A stretch of 64,000 bases of DNA from Sunxiuqinia elliptica (lineage in GTDB: Bacteria; Bacteroidota; Bacteroidia; Bacteroidales; Prolixibacteraceae): positions 62,001-126,000 of the forward strand of contig NZ_FONW01000013.1 of the NCBI RefSeq assembly GCF_900113005.1. Reading direction: 5' to 3'. This document shows positions 25,183-34,795 of the stretch, in pieces (within the stretch, counting starts at the first letter, position 1; each line of letters begins with the position of its first letter). Position numbers and translations under genes: made by a program. A model generated the notes under the pieces. That model made no database searches. It saw only the letters and a program-made list of their open reading frames with translations, and was not told the origin of the DNA.

Positions 25183-25306
25183 AGGTTTTGGTTTTATTTA
25201 GATTGTTTAGTTATTTTGATCTTAATTGAATTTTAAAGTTATTCATTGAAAAAGAGCTTATCAATGCATAATTTGATTTTGTTTTTGCACTTTTTGTCCT
25301 TCTTTT
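25183..25306. promoter_or_regulatory. Divergent control region between rhaT and the AraC gene
   Basis: This 124-bp AT-rich region must hold the promoters of both the rhaT operon (leftward) and the AraC regulator gene (rightward), and probably the operator. It contains T-rich tracts with TTTG elements, such as those of Bacteroidota promoters, but I could not fix one -7/-33 pair or a clear direct repeat for the regulator. Confidence 0.5.
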
Positions 25307-26170
25307 ATGAATGATTTTTTTAAATACCTAACAACCGGAGATGAAGATCGCAATTGGGGCCTGTATTTGAATGTGGCCGGTAAATCGCAGGTTGCCGCGG
25401 AGGTGGATTATCCTTCAGCTGATCATCCGACCGGTTATCATTTTTCGTGGGAGCAAGGGCGCATGCTGGATGAGTTTCAAATTAATTACATCACCGAAGG
25501 ATTTGGAGAGCTGGAAAATGAGTTTGGTAAAGCGATGATCAAACCGGGGACTTTGCTTATTACGCGTCCCGGAGTATGGCACCGGTATCGTCCGAATCGC
25601 AAAACCGGCTGGACCGAAAATTACATTGGGTTTGATGGGACGATTGCCAGACAGCTGTTGGCTCAACCGGTTTTTTCGATGGAGCAATCCTTGCTTTATT
25701 GTGGTGCTCACGAAGCCTTTATCGACACCTATTATAAGATTTTTGACTTGGTTTTGGCAGAGAAGCCAGGGTATCAGCAGATTGCCTCAGGATTGGTGGT
25801 TAAACTGTTGGGCTATATTGTGGCTTGGCAGAAGAATCGCAATTTTGAGGGCAAAGAAATTGAAGCGGTTATTCAAAAGATTCGGTTTACGCTTCGTGAA
25901 AATGTTGGGGAGATGATTGATGTCCGAATACTTGCCGAGGAGAACAATATTGGCTATTCTTATTTTCGGAAAATGTTTAAGAAATATACCGGCGTATCTC
26001 CACATCAGTATTACCTTGATTTAAAAATAATGCGAGCCAAAGAACTGCTGCTGACCACCAATAAAAGCATCAAGGAAATTAGCTATGAGCTGGGCTTCGA
26101 ATCCATTCATTATTTCAGTCGGTTCTTTAAAAAGAAAGTGGGCTATAGCCCGGGGAAGTTGAGAAAATAG
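25307..26170 (+). CDS. AraC-family regulator, probable rhamnose activator
   Basis: The 287-residue protein has an N-terminal cupin-like sensing domain (about residues 25-130; includes GTLLITRPGVWHRYRP) and a C-terminal AraC DNA-binding domain (about 190-285). Helix-turn-helix motifs are visible in ILAEENNIGYSYFRKMFKKY and IKEISYELGFESIHYFSRFF. This is the RhaS/RhaR architecture. It is divergent from rhaT-GH78-rhaA, so it most likely activates that operon when it binds rhamnose; that function rests on position and family. Confidence 0.88.
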   Translation: MNDFFKYLTTGDEDRNWGLYLNVAGKSQVAAEVDYPSADHPTGYHFSWEQGRMLDEFQINYITEGFGELENEFGKAMIKPGTLLITRPGVWHRYRPNRKTGWTENYIGFDGTIARQLLAQPVFSMEQSLLYCGAHEAFIDTYYKIFDLVLAEKPGYQQIASGLVVKLLGYIVAWQKNRNFEGKEIEAVIQKIRFTLRENVGEMIDVRILAEENNIGYSYFRKMFKKYTGVSPHQYYLDLKIMRAKELLLTTNKSIKEISYELGFESIHYFSRFFKKKVGYSPGKLRK

Positions 26171-26409
26171 ATTTATTTAGCCGTCAAGGGGTATCGCGTA
26201 GTTCTTGATTATGAGGATGGGATGTCGACCTTTTTTCTTACCCATGATTTAATTATCAATAACTCCTAAGGGTATGAGTGTTGTCGTTTATGAGTTTCTT
26301 TAAGTTCATGTGGCTTGTTTTATAGAATATTATTTTATTGAGTTTGTTTTGGGGCTTAGGCAAAAGTTCGTAATATTGTTAGTTATATTTCCTGAGAATA
26401 GATGACCGA

Positions 26410-26973
26410 ATGCCCCACGATTGGAAAGAAATACAAGCTGGCGATGAAGAGGTTTTTAAAAAAGTATTTGATAGTTATTATCAACCACTCTGTCTTTATG
26501 CGAATAAAATTCTAAATGATATAGACCTTGCTCAAGATTTAGTAAGTGAGTGTTTTATTAATTTCTGGGAAAAACGTACTTCTATTGAAATAAGAACCTC
26601 TTTTAAAAATTATTTACTACTATCGGTTCGCAATATTTCTTTAATGCATCTACGTAAATCAGGAGAGAAACTTGGGAATAGTCAATTTGTGATTCAGGAG
26701 TTGGAGTATGTTGAGGATTATGTAAATGAATTAGAAGAAGAAAAGCAAATTGTTCGTGTACATCAAGCAATCAATAAACTACCAGAACAGCGAAGAAAAA
26801 TTCTTCAACTAGCCGTCTATAATAATTTGTCTTATAAAGAAATTGCTACTTTTTTAGGTATTTCTGTAAATACTGTTAAAACACAGATGGGGCGAGCTTA
26901 TCGTTTTTTAAAAGAGGAACTTAAAGACGATCAGTTAACTTTGTTTTTGTTGTTCGGTAGCAATTTTGAGTAA
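26410..26973 (+). CDS. ECF RNA polymerase sigma factor
   Basis: The 187-residue protein has sigma region 2 in VFDSYYQPLCLYANKIL and DLVSECFINFWEK (about residues 17-55) and region 4 in LPEQRRKILQLAVYNNLSYK and FLGISVNTVKTQMGRAYRFL (about residues 120-168). It is a Bacteroidota sigma-70-like ECF factor of the kind that pairs with FecR antisigma. The FecR gene follows at once, and SusC with an STN domain follows that. Together they form the usual trans-envelope signalling set: substrate bound at SusC alters FecR and frees the sigma factor to transcribe the utilisation locus. Confidence 0.93.
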   Translation: MPHDWKEIQAGDEEVFKKVFDSYYQPLCLYANKILNDIDLAQDLVSECFINFWEKRTSIEIRTSFKNYLLLSVRNISLMHLRKSGEKLGNSQFVIQELEYVEDYVNELEEEKQIVRVHQAINKLPEQRRKILQLAVYNNLSYKEIATFLGISVNTVKTQMGRAYRFLKEELKDDQLTLFLLFGSNFE

Positions 26974-27040
26974 TCGAAAAAAAAAGATAGTATACTGTCA
27001 CCCTTTCACTCTGTTTTTGCATCCTTTAATTGAAACGACA

Positions 27041-28063
27041 ATGATCATGCAAAATAAGAGAGAGGAAAAAGAGTGGGATTTAATTGCCGCCAAGTTGAAT
27101 GGCGAGTTGAATGCAATTGAGGAAAATATTTTTGAAAGTTGGTTGAGCAAAACAGAAAATCGCCAGGTTTATGAGCACTCAGAAAAGCTTCATCAGCAAA
27201 TTCAACAAACAAAGTTTTTTGACCAGATTGATGCTGAAAAGGCCTGGAAAAACGTCGCTCAAAAGAGTTGGGTTACAACGCAGATTTCTAGAAAACTCAT
27301 GCCTTGGCTAGGGTATGCCGCGATTTTTCTGCTTGCTCTTTTCATTGGTTCTTTGCTGGGGAGGAAGGGGTATTTAAATTCTTCAAAAGAAATGTGTAGT
27401 GTAACTGTTCCTTATGGGCAAACGAGTGTAGTTAACTTACCAGATAGCTCAAAAGTATGGTTGAATTCAGGGGCAGAACTTCAATATAGTAAGTCGTTTA
27501 ATGACAGAAAACGGGAGGTATGGATTAGTGGCGAAGCTTTTTTTGTAGTGGCTCATCAGCAAGAAAAACCATTTAGAGTAAAGAACGCGAAGGGGATTAT
27601 TGAGGTACTAGGAACTTCATTTAATGTCGAATCGTATGATGATGATTCTATAATTTCGGTTACACTAGAAGAAGGGAGTGTACAGTTTAAAAATACACAA
27701 GGGAAACTTTTACAAACCCTGAAACCATCTGAACAGATGACGCTAGATGTATCAACACACCAAATAGAAGTAAAAGAAGTTCAGACTGATTTGTTAACCA
27801 GTTGGAAAGATGGGAAGTTAGAAATGGATAAAGCCAGGTTGGCAGATGTGGTCAGAAAGCTGGAGAGATGGTATAACGTTGATATTCATTTTGGGACTCC
27901 GGAAATTGCTGATAATAAGATTACTGGGACTATTCTTAGGGATCGACCATTGGAGCAAATTCTGAAAGTGTTTGAGAAACTCTATGGCTATAGCTATAAA
28001 TTTACTGTTAACACCGATAAAAAAAGAGAGATAATATTAGATGTTAAAACCTTAAAAAAATAA
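27041..28063 (+). CDS. FecR-family anti-sigma factor
   Basis: The start is taken at the ATG at 27041, giving about 340 residues; an upstream TTG start overlapping the sigma gene would add an unlikely 25 residues. The N-terminal cytoplasmic part (about 1-85) should bind the sigma factor, a single membrane helix follows (PWLGYAAIFLLALFIGSL, about 88-105), then the periplasmic FecR domain with VPYGQTSVVNLPDSSKVWLN and FRVKNAKGIIEVLGTSFNV, and a C-terminal DUF4974-type domain (LADVVRKLERWYNVDIHF, about 258-275) that contacts the STN domain of SusC. It sits between sigma factor and SusC as usual. Confidence 0.93.
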   Translation: MIMQNKREEKEWDLIAAKLNGELNAIEENIFESWLSKTENRQVYEHSEKLHQQIQQTKFFDQIDAEKAWKNVAQKSWVTTQISRKLMPWLGYAAIFLLALFIGSLLGRKGYLNSSKEMCSVTVPYGQTSVVNLPDSSKVWLNSGAELQYSKSFNDRKREVWISGEAFFVVAHQQEKPFRVKNAKGIIEVLGTSFNVESYDDDSIISVTLEEGSVQFKNTQGKLLQTLKPSEQMTLDVSTHQIEVKEVQTDLLTSWKDGKLEMDKARLADVVRKLERWYNVDIHFGTPEIADNKITGTILRDRPLEQILKVFEKLYGYSYKFTVNTDKKREIILDVKTLKK

Positions 28064-28119
28064 TTGCCCATGTAGCAAACTTAAAGAAAGAATAAACTAA
28101 CTAATGACAAAACACAAAA

Positions 28120-28152
28120 AAGCGATGGAATGCGGCAACATTACCATCGCTT
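28120..28152 (+). terminator. Hairpin between fecR and susC, possible attenuator
   Basis: Arms AAGCGATGG and CCATCGCTT enclose a 15-nt loop, 57 nt after the fecR stop and 52 nt before the susC start. The downstream DNA has no T tract right behind the stem (ATAAGGTGTTTT), so it may be a weak terminator or a hairpin that tunes the levels of the regulator genes against susC. Confidence 0.5.
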
Positions 28153-28203
28153 ATAAGGTGTTTTGAAAAACTTGATGAGTATTAATCAAAACATTCCAAA
28201 TTT

Positions 28204-31200
28204 ATGAAAAAATTATTGACGTTCTATTGTCGACCAGGACGATGGAGAAAAATTTTACTAACCATGAAACTGGTTTTATTTTTTTTGTTTGGGAGCTTAA
28301 TGGTAGTACATGCTTCCTCCTTCTCACAAAATTCAAAGCTTAACCTGGATCTGAAAAAGGTTTCTATTCGTTCAGCCTTGAATGAAATTGAAGAGCAAAC
28401 GGATTACTACTTTTTTTACAATGAAGAAGAATTTGATGTAGAAAGGGAAGTGTCTGTAAGTATAAAAGACGCTTCTGTTAGTCTTGTGCTGGAACGTATC
28501 CTTCAAAATTCCGGTATGAAATATGAAGTTGTAGATAACTATGTCGTGATTCGAAAACAGGACGTTGGAACTACTCAAGAAAGGCTGTACGATAAAAAGC
28601 AACAAGGAGAAGTTCCACTACAGATAAGAGGTAAGGTGACAGATGGAGATGGGCAGCCCATACCTGGTGCAAATGTGACTATTCAAGGAACCTTAAAAGG
28701 GACAATTACGGATAATGAAGGCTATTATGTTATTCAAGCAAAAAAGGGAGATATTCTTGTATTCTCTTTTATTGGATTTGAGGCTCAGACGGTTGAGGTA
28801 TCAGATAAACTAGCGATAGATGTAACATTAAAAGAAGCGGTTACATTATTAGAAGAAGCTGTTGTTGTTGGGATGGGCTCTCAACGAAAAGCTAGTGTTA
28901 TTGGGTCTATCTCTTCTATCAAAACGCAAGAACTTGCAGTTCCTCAACGTTCTCTTGTGTCAACACTTTCGGGAAGAATTGCAGGCGCAACTATTGTTCA
29001 GAGATCGGGAGAACCAGGTTATGATAATGCTTCTTTTTGGGTGCGTGGTATTGCAACGCTGGGATCAAATAAAAGTCCCTTGGTCTTGGTAGACGGCGTG
29101 GAAAGAGATATGACTAACATTGCGGTTGAAGAGATTGAATCGATATCGATATTGAAAGATGCGTCAGCAACAGCTGTTTATGGAGTTCGAGCAGCTAATG
29201 GAGTCGTATTGGTAACAACTCGCAAGGGGGTAGCACAAAAGCCAGTTGTTGAGTTCAAATTGGAATCAGGAATATCTGACTTACCGAATATGCCGAAATT
29301 TGTTGGAGGAGCTGATTATGCTAGACTTTATAATGAAGCATTTGGTCAGGAAAATTATTCGGAAGAATATATCAATTATCTAGAACGAGATGTGAACCGT
29401 TTTCTTTACCCAAATGTGAATTGGTTTGATCAGATCTTCAAAAAATGGTCAAATAATACTAACGCGAACTTAACAATTCGAGGTGGCGGAGAAAGAGCCC
29501 GTTATTTTATAAGTGGAGGTTTTATTCAAGATAATGGGAACTTTAAAGATTATGGATTAAATGATTACAACACAAATATTAATTTAAAACGATATAATTT
29601 TCGTTCAAATATTGATATTACGGTTACAAAATCTACAATCGTAAACCTGGAAATTGGTGCTAACTTGATAGATATTCATGAGCCAGGAGTAGGTAACAGA
29701 TCTCACTATGGCAGATGGTTTGGAAGTCCTTCTGATGAGCTATTTTATTGGGCATATCAATCAACCCCTTTGTCAAGTCCCGTGCGCCTGCCTATAGGAA
29801 GAGAACCAGATGGTTCCATCGAGTGGGGATGGGGAGCTCCCAGTCAGGTGGGCGAGTTAAATCCTGCAGAACGTTTACATGGCTCTGGTTATAATACGCG
29901 ATTTAATACACAAATAACGAGTCAGGTGGTGTTGAATCAAGATCTGTCGATGTTGGTGGATGGACTGAATTTTAAAGGATTTTTCTCTTTTGATTCAAAT
30001 AATAATACGATACAGCGTCGAAATAAGCTTTCATCAACTTATTCAGTTGATGGGGTAGATGATGATACAGGTGATTTAATTGTAAAAGAGGTAAATACAG
30101 GACAAGAATTTCTGAGGTATTCAAGTAGTTCAGGCGCTAATAGAGCTATTGAAGCAAAAGCTCAGTTAAATTACGATAAGTCGTTCAATACAAATCATCG
30201 AGTAGGAGGAATGTTTATGTATTACCAGCGAGACTATATTGATGGGACTGCAGGTAGTTCAATAATGGCATTGCCTTATCGAAAACAAGGTATTGCCTTT
30301 AGGGGAACTTATTCATATCGAGATATCTACTTTGGTGAGTTTAACCTTGGATATAACGGATCTGAGAACTTCCCTAAAGACAATCGTTTTGGTCTTTTCC
30401 CTGCGGGGGCAATTGGTTATCTTATTTCAAACGAATCATTTTGGAATTCAGAGGTTGTTAACTTATTTAAAATTAGGGCTTCTGTTGGATTAGTGGGGTC
30501 AGATGCTCTCCCTAATAATTATCGTTATGGGTACTTGTCTACTTGGGGAAATGGTCTAGGTAGTTATGGTTTTGGGTTTAATCCAACTATAATAGGTGGT
30601 ATTGGAGAAGATCAAATTGGAGTGTCGAGTTTGACATGGGAAAAGGGATTAAAGAAGAACGTAGGTTTTGAACTTGGGTTGTTTGAAAATGCATTTTCGA
30701 TGGATGTCGACTTTTTCCATGAAAGAAGATCTGATATTTTAATACAGCGGGGGTCTATGCCTGCAGTTGCAGGGCTTAACCAAACTCCATATGCAAATAT
30801 GGGAGTTATGGAGAATCAAGGATTTGAAACAACATTGGAGCTAAATAATTCTATTGATAAGTTTTCCTACCGTTTGTACGGAAACTTTACTTTCACGCGG
30901 AATAAAGTAATAGAAATGGATGAACCTCTGATGGAATATGAATACCGAATGAGGACAGGACATCCGTTGGGTCAACGATTTGGTTTAATTGCTGAAGGAT
31001 TATTTAGAGATCAAGCTGAGATAGATAACAGTCCAGAGCAGAAGTTTGGAGTTGTACGTCCGGGAGATGTGAAGTACAAAGACATCAATAACGATGGTGT
31101 GATTGACATTAACGATGAAACTGCCATTGGCTATACGAATGTACCTGAAATTATTTATGGCTTTGGTGCGCAGCTTATGTGGAGAGGTATTGATTTTGGT

Positions 31201-31629
31201 GTGTTTTTTCGAGGTCAGGCAAGAGTTACTTATGCTTTGGGAGGAAACACATTTATTCCATTTAGTGAAGGTGTAGGTAAAGGAAATGTCTTTGAGAAAG
31301 CTTTGGATAGGTGGACTGAAGAGAATCCAGATCCCAATGCATTTTACCCCCGACACTCCAATGGACGATCAAGTAATAACTGGCAGGCTTCTACTCGGAA
31401 TATTTATGATGGAAGTTTACTTCGGTTGGCAGACATGGAGTTAGGTTATACATTCGATAAGAAGCTTGTTTCACGTATTGGACTTGAATCCGTTAGGATA
31501 CATGTGTTAGCTACTAACCTTGCAGTGTTCTCTCATTGGGATATGTGGGACCCAGAAACGGCAACTCCAAATGGGAATAGATACCCAATTCCTAGAAAAA
31601 TTAATTTCGGTATTAGAACAACATTTTAA
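28204..31629 (+). CDS. SusC-type TonB-dependent transporter with STN domain
   Basis: The 1141-residue outer-membrane transporter starts with a cytoplasmic-type N-terminus followed by a signal core (about residues 19-40). An STN domain (about 47-115, LDLKKVSIRSALNEIEEQTD) precedes a carboxypeptidase-regulatory-like domain (about 139-215, IRGKVTDGDGQPIPGANVTI). The plug starts near VVVGMGSQRKASVIGSIS and includes LVLVDGVERDM and ILKDASATAVYGVRAANG. The rest is the 22-strand barrel, ending in the aromatic GIRTTF. It imports oligosaccharides with its SusD lid, using TonB energy. The STN domain shows that it also signals to the FecR upstream, unlike the second SusC at 41681. Confidence 0.95.
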   Translation: MKKLLTFYCRPGRWRKILLTMKLVLFFLFGSLMVVHASSFSQNSKLNLDLKKVSIRSALNEIEEQTDYYFFYNEEEFDVEREVSVSIKDASVSLVLERILQNSGMKYEVVDNYVVIRKQDVGTTQERLYDKKQQGEVPLQIRGKVTDGDGQPIPGANVTIQGTLKGTITDNEGYYVIQAKKGDILVFSFIGFEAQTVEVSDKLAIDVTLKEAVTLLEEAVVVGMGSQRKASVIGSISSIKTQELAVPQRSLVSTLSGRIAGATIVQRSGEPGYDNASFWVRGIATLGSNKSPLVLVDGVERDMTNIAVEEIESISILKDASATAVYGVRAANGVVLVTTRKGVAQKPVVEFKLESGISDLPNMPKFVGGADYARLYNEAFGQENYSEEYINYLERDVNRFLYPNVNWFDQIFKKWSNNTNANLTIRGGGERARYFISGGFIQDNGNFKDYGLNDYNTNINLKRYNFRSNIDITVTKSTIVNLEIGANLIDIHEPGVGNRSHYGRWFGSPSDELFYWAYQSTPLSSPVRLPIGREPDGSIEWGWGAPSQVGELNPAERLHGSGYNTRFNTQITSQVVLNQDLSMLVDGLNFKGFFSFDSNNNTIQRRNKLSSTYSVDGVDDDTGDLIVKEVNTGQEFLRYSSSSGANRAIEAKAQLNYDKSFNTNHRVGGMFMYYQRDYIDGTAGSSIMALPYRKQGIAFRGTYSYRDIYFGEFNLGYNGSENFPKDNRFGLFPAGAIGYLISNESFWNSEVVNLFKIRASVGLVGSDALPNNYRYGYLSTWGNGLGSYGFGFNPTIIGGIGEDQIGVSSLTWEKGLKKNVGFELGLFENAFSMDVDFFHERRSDILIQRGSMPAVAGLNQTPYANMGVMENQGFETTLELNNSIDKFSYRLYGNFTFTRNKVIEMDEPLMEYEYRMRTGHPLGQRFGLIAEGLFRDQAEIDNSPEQKFGVVRPGDVKYKDINNDGVIDINDETAIGYTNVPEIIYGFGAQLMWRGIDFGVFFRGQARVTYALGGNTFIPFSEGVGKGNVFEKALDRWTEENPDPNAFYPRHSNGRSSNNWQASTRNIYDGSLLRLADMELGYTFDKKLVSRIGLESVRIHVLATNLAVFSHWDMWDPETATPNGNRYPIPRKINFGIRTTF

Positions 31630-31641
31630 GCAAAAGGAAAG

Positions 31642-33615
31642 ATGAAAAAAATTATAATAGGTATATTTTTAATTCAGTTGGTTTTCTTTTCAGGCTGTTC
31701 AGACTTTTTGGATAAACTGCCAGATGATATGAAAACAGATGAGATGGTGTGGAGTTCTAGAGTAGAAGTTGAGAAATATCTTGCTAATGTATATGCAACA
31801 ATCCCTGGGCACAGACTGCATCAGGACGATCCGTGGTTGGGGATGTCTGATGAAATCGATTTGAGTTGGACCGTTTATCCTACTTATGGGCTTAATTTTG
31901 GAAATTGGACTCCTTCTTTAAATTATTATCATGGTTTTTACGAAAAGCTTTATCGGGCGATTAGGGCTTCTTTCGTATTTGAAAATAACGTTGATAAATG
32001 CGCAGAATTAAGTGAAGACTTAAAGGTTCAATATAAAGCTGAATCAAAATTCTTACGCGGGTACTATTATTGGTTACTTCTACGTCAGTGGGGACCATTT
32101 GTATTGATCAAAGAGCTTCAACCAAATGATGCAGACTTTGCTAATATGGGGCGTGCTCATTTTGATGACTGTGTAAACTACATAGTAGAAATGATGGATG
32201 AGGCAGAAAAAGATTTACCGCTCCATTGGCAAAATAATACCACATGGATGGGAAAGCCGAATAAGATTGTTTGTAAATCGGTAAAATCAACTGTGCTTAC
32301 CTTTGCTGCTAGTCCGCAATGGAATGGTAATTTAGAGTATGCCAATTTTAAAAATCCAGATGGGACTCCGTTAGTAAATATAGCGTATGATGAATCAAAA
32401 TGGGAAAGAGCTGCGGAGGCTAGTCGGGAAGTAATCAAGATATCGGAAAACAATCCAGAAGCTAATCTTCGTTTATATAAGAATAATGAGAGCGGTGATG
32501 GGGAGTTTAATCCATATAAATCATGTGTAGATGTTCACTTAAAAAAGTGGAATAGTGAAGTTATTTGGGGAAAATATAGTGTGGGCAACACGAATGCCTG
32601 GATGATACACACTACTCCAGGACCGAAAACGCTTGGTGGAGTTGGCCCAACACAACGTTTGGTGGATGCTTTCTTAATGGAAAACGGAAAGACCATTGAT
32701 GATCCAACATCGGGATATGTGGAAAGTGGTTTTGCTACATCTCCTAATCCTCACTGGAATCCTAATGAGAGAGCAGTTGGTACCGAAGAAGGTCGCAAAC
32801 AAATGATCGCAGATATTCGCGAATGTGAAGCGTGGGGACATTGGGAAGGGGATTGGAATATGTATGCCAATCGTGAACCACGTTTTTATGCATCAATACT
32901 TTATAATAGGCGGGTAATCCCTCAAATTCCGGATGACATTAATAAAAGAAATTTTTATAATTCTGAAGGACAGAAGGATGGTTATGCGCGTGCTGAGCTG
33001 TATTATGGGGGAGTTTCTCGTCAATCAGGTTCTTATACATTCTTTTCAAGAACAGGGTATTTAGCGCAAAAGAGAGTTGATCCTATGGCGAATATGTATG
33101 ATCGTGCTTATCCACAGGACTATATGGATGTTTTTATACGCTATGCTCAAATCTTGTTAGACTACATTGAAGCTCTGAATGAATATGATCCAAGTAATGC
33201 TGATATTCGCAAATATTGGGATATGATTCGGGAGAGAGCAGGTGTGCCAAGTGCGTTCGTATCAAATCCCGAAATTTCGGGAGATAAAGAACTTCAGCGC
33301 GAGTTTATTTTAAGAGAAAGGCAAATCGAGCTGTGCATGGAAGGTGACCGCTATTTTACTTCGCGCAGAAGATGGTTGGCTCATACTGTAGATGAAGATG
33401 GTACAGTTGATAATCGTCGATGGGGTGATGGAGGACGTATGTGGGGTATGGCTATAAGTGCAGGTGATGCTGCTTCAAATGATTTTTCTTTTACAGGTTT
33501 TTATGAAAGAATTCCTTTTGAAACTCGTGTGTTTAAAAGAGAATTTTATTTGTTCCCAATACCTGAAAATGAAATTAATAAGAGTTATAATTTGGCTCAA
33601 AATCCTTGGTGGTAA
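31642..33615 (+). CDS. SusD/RagB-family glycan-binding lipoprotein
   Basis: The 657-residue lipoprotein has a signal with lipobox FFSGC and continues SDFLDKLPDD, typical of SusD N-termini. Tetratricopeptide-like helices are seen in KFLRGYYYWLLLRQWGPFVL and the later RYAQILLDYIEALNEY segment, and the C-terminus has FYLFPIPENEINKS-like SusD ending. It forms the lid of the SusC barrel and captures oligosaccharides at the cell surface. It starts 12 nt after the susC stop and is longer than usual for the family (about 500-650). Confidence 0.93.
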   Translation: MKKIIIGIFLIQLVFFSGCSDFLDKLPDDMKTDEMVWSSRVEVEKYLANVYATIPGHRLHQDDPWLGMSDEIDLSWTVYPTYGLNFGNWTPSLNYYHGFYEKLYRAIRASFVFENNVDKCAELSEDLKVQYKAESKFLRGYYYWLLLRQWGPFVLIKELQPNDADFANMGRAHFDDCVNYIVEMMDEAEKDLPLHWQNNTTWMGKPNKIVCKSVKSTVLTFAASPQWNGNLEYANFKNPDGTPLVNIAYDESKWERAAEASREVIKISENNPEANLRLYKNNESGDGEFNPYKSCVDVHLKKWNSEVIWGKYSVGNTNAWMIHTTPGPKTLGGVGPTQRLVDAFLMENGKTIDDPTSGYVESGFATSPNPHWNPNERAVGTEEGRKQMIADIRECEAWGHWEGDWNMYANREPRFYASILYNRRVIPQIPDDINKRNFYNSEGQKDGYARAELYYGGVSRQSGSYTFFSRTGYLAQKRVDPMANMYDRAYPQDYMDVFIRYAQILLDYIEALNEYDPSNADIRKYWDMIRERAGVPSAFVSNPEISGDKELQREFILRERQIELCMEGDRYFTSRRRWLAHTVDEDGTVDNRRWGDGGRMWGMAISAGDAASNDFSFTGFYERIPFETRVFKREFYLFPIPENEINKSYNLAQNPWW

Positions 33616-33636
33616 CAAAATAATAAAGGAATTAAC

Positions 33637-34530
33637 ATGAAAAAAGTATTTCTCTATTGGAGTATTATATTTTGTAGTGGAATTGTTCTCTTATCAGCTT
33701 GCAACGATGATAAGTTGGATGAATCAATTCCTGTCAACCCAGTATTAACACCTTTTAAAGCTGTAACTGCAGAAGATGGACCTCAAATTGTGAGCGCTGA
33801 GATTTCCGATAAGAATAGAACAATTACTCTGGAATTATTCAACTTAAAAAGCTTAAAGGAAGTAAAAGTAAATCTAAGTGTTTCCAAAAGAGCAAAACTT
33901 CTTGCTCCTGTGGATACCATTTTAACACTGGACTTAACTGAACCATATGAAATAGCGGTTAATAATATTTATGATGATCTTATATATACTGTAACTGCAA
34001 CAATTCCGGAGTTCATAACAGTTGATAAATCTCAATTTAAAGCTAATAATCTGGATAACGATTCGCCTCGGGGAGGAGACCCGATGAGTGTGTTATGGGA
34101 TGGAGGTTACATGTCTAAACCAGAAGACTACGTTTCAATAGGTTATCGAAATTATTGGACTACAAGTTCTTTTACTTTTGATATTGGTACACGCTTTGAC
34201 GGAAGTTATTATGATTTAAAACAAGTCAAAGTTCATTTGTATTGGGCTTATACTCATACGTGTCCTAAAGAATATGAACTATGGGGCTATATGTTGCCAG
34301 GAGAGCCTCCTGCTAGTGGTGATTGGGCAGATTGGACCAAGCTAGCTGATATTGATAATTCTTCATCGACTTTAGCTGATTTTGCTGAAGGAGATAATGT
34401 TCACTTTGAAAAGGATGATAGTCCGAGTGTGAGGTATTTACGGATAATTAATAGAAAAAACTGGAGAACTTCTCCTCCACTCACTAACATCTCAATTTGT
34501 GAGTTGTCTTTATGGGCATGGAATAAATAG
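33637..34530 (+). CDS. Surface lipoprotein, DUF5000/discoidin-like (probable glycan-binding)
   Basis: The 297-residue lipoprotein has signal and lipobox VLLSAC, then an N-terminal beta domain (about 45-125; PQIVSAEISDKNRTITLEL, with VTATIPEF closing it) and a C-terminal discoidin/DUF5000-like domain (about 150-297) with SFTFDIGTRFD, KVHLYWAY, YELWGYMLPGEPPASGDWAD and VRYLRIINRKNW. Third proteins of this type downstream of susCD commonly serve as extra surface glycan-binding proteins. It starts 21 nt after susD and ends in front of a very strong hairpin at 34541, so it closes the first operon. Confidence 0.8.
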   Translation: MKKVFLYWSIIFCSGIVLLSACNDDKLDESIPVNPVLTPFKAVTAEDGPQIVSAEISDKNRTITLELFNLKSLKEVKVNLSVSKRAKLLAPVDTILTLDLTEPYEIAVNNIYDDLIYTVTATIPEFITVDKSQFKANNLDNDSPRGGDPMSVLWDGGYMSKPEDYVSIGYRNYWTTSSFTFDIGTRFDGSYYDLKQVKVHLYWAYTHTCPKEYELWGYMLPGEPPASGDWADWTKLADIDNSSSTLADFAEGDNVHFEKDDSPSVRYLRIINRKNWRTSPPLTNISICELSLWAWNK

Positions 34531-34540
34531 CATTTGGATT

Positions 34541-34582
34541 TTTCAAGTAACATGAAATAATATTATTTCATGTTACTTGAAA
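34541..34582. terminator. Strong 20-bp-arm hairpin terminator
   Basis: Arms TTTCAAGTAACATGAAATAA and its exact complement meet around a 2-nt centre, so 20 bp match perfectly. It lies 10 nt after the stop of the third susCD-operon gene. It is followed by TT-rich sequence and probably ends the operon. Confidence 0.85.
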
Positions 34583-34795
34583 TTTTACAGGAGTATGTGG
34601 AAATTTAATATTGTTTGTATTTGAATGTTTATTAAACATTCGGGAATTATAAAAATATCTTAATTAAGATCTAGGTTAGAATAATGGGATGCGAGTGAGT
34701 CTTTGTATTTTTATATGGAGACTATAGGAGTTTGTCAAATGGATATATACAATACTATTTCCATAGATATCTTATTATTCTATAAGTAATATTCA

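Noticed and set aside
26966-27040. TTG start for the FecR gene overlapping the sigma gene
   Set aside because: The extra 25 residues do not resemble FecR proteins, and the ATG at 27041 gives the usual length.
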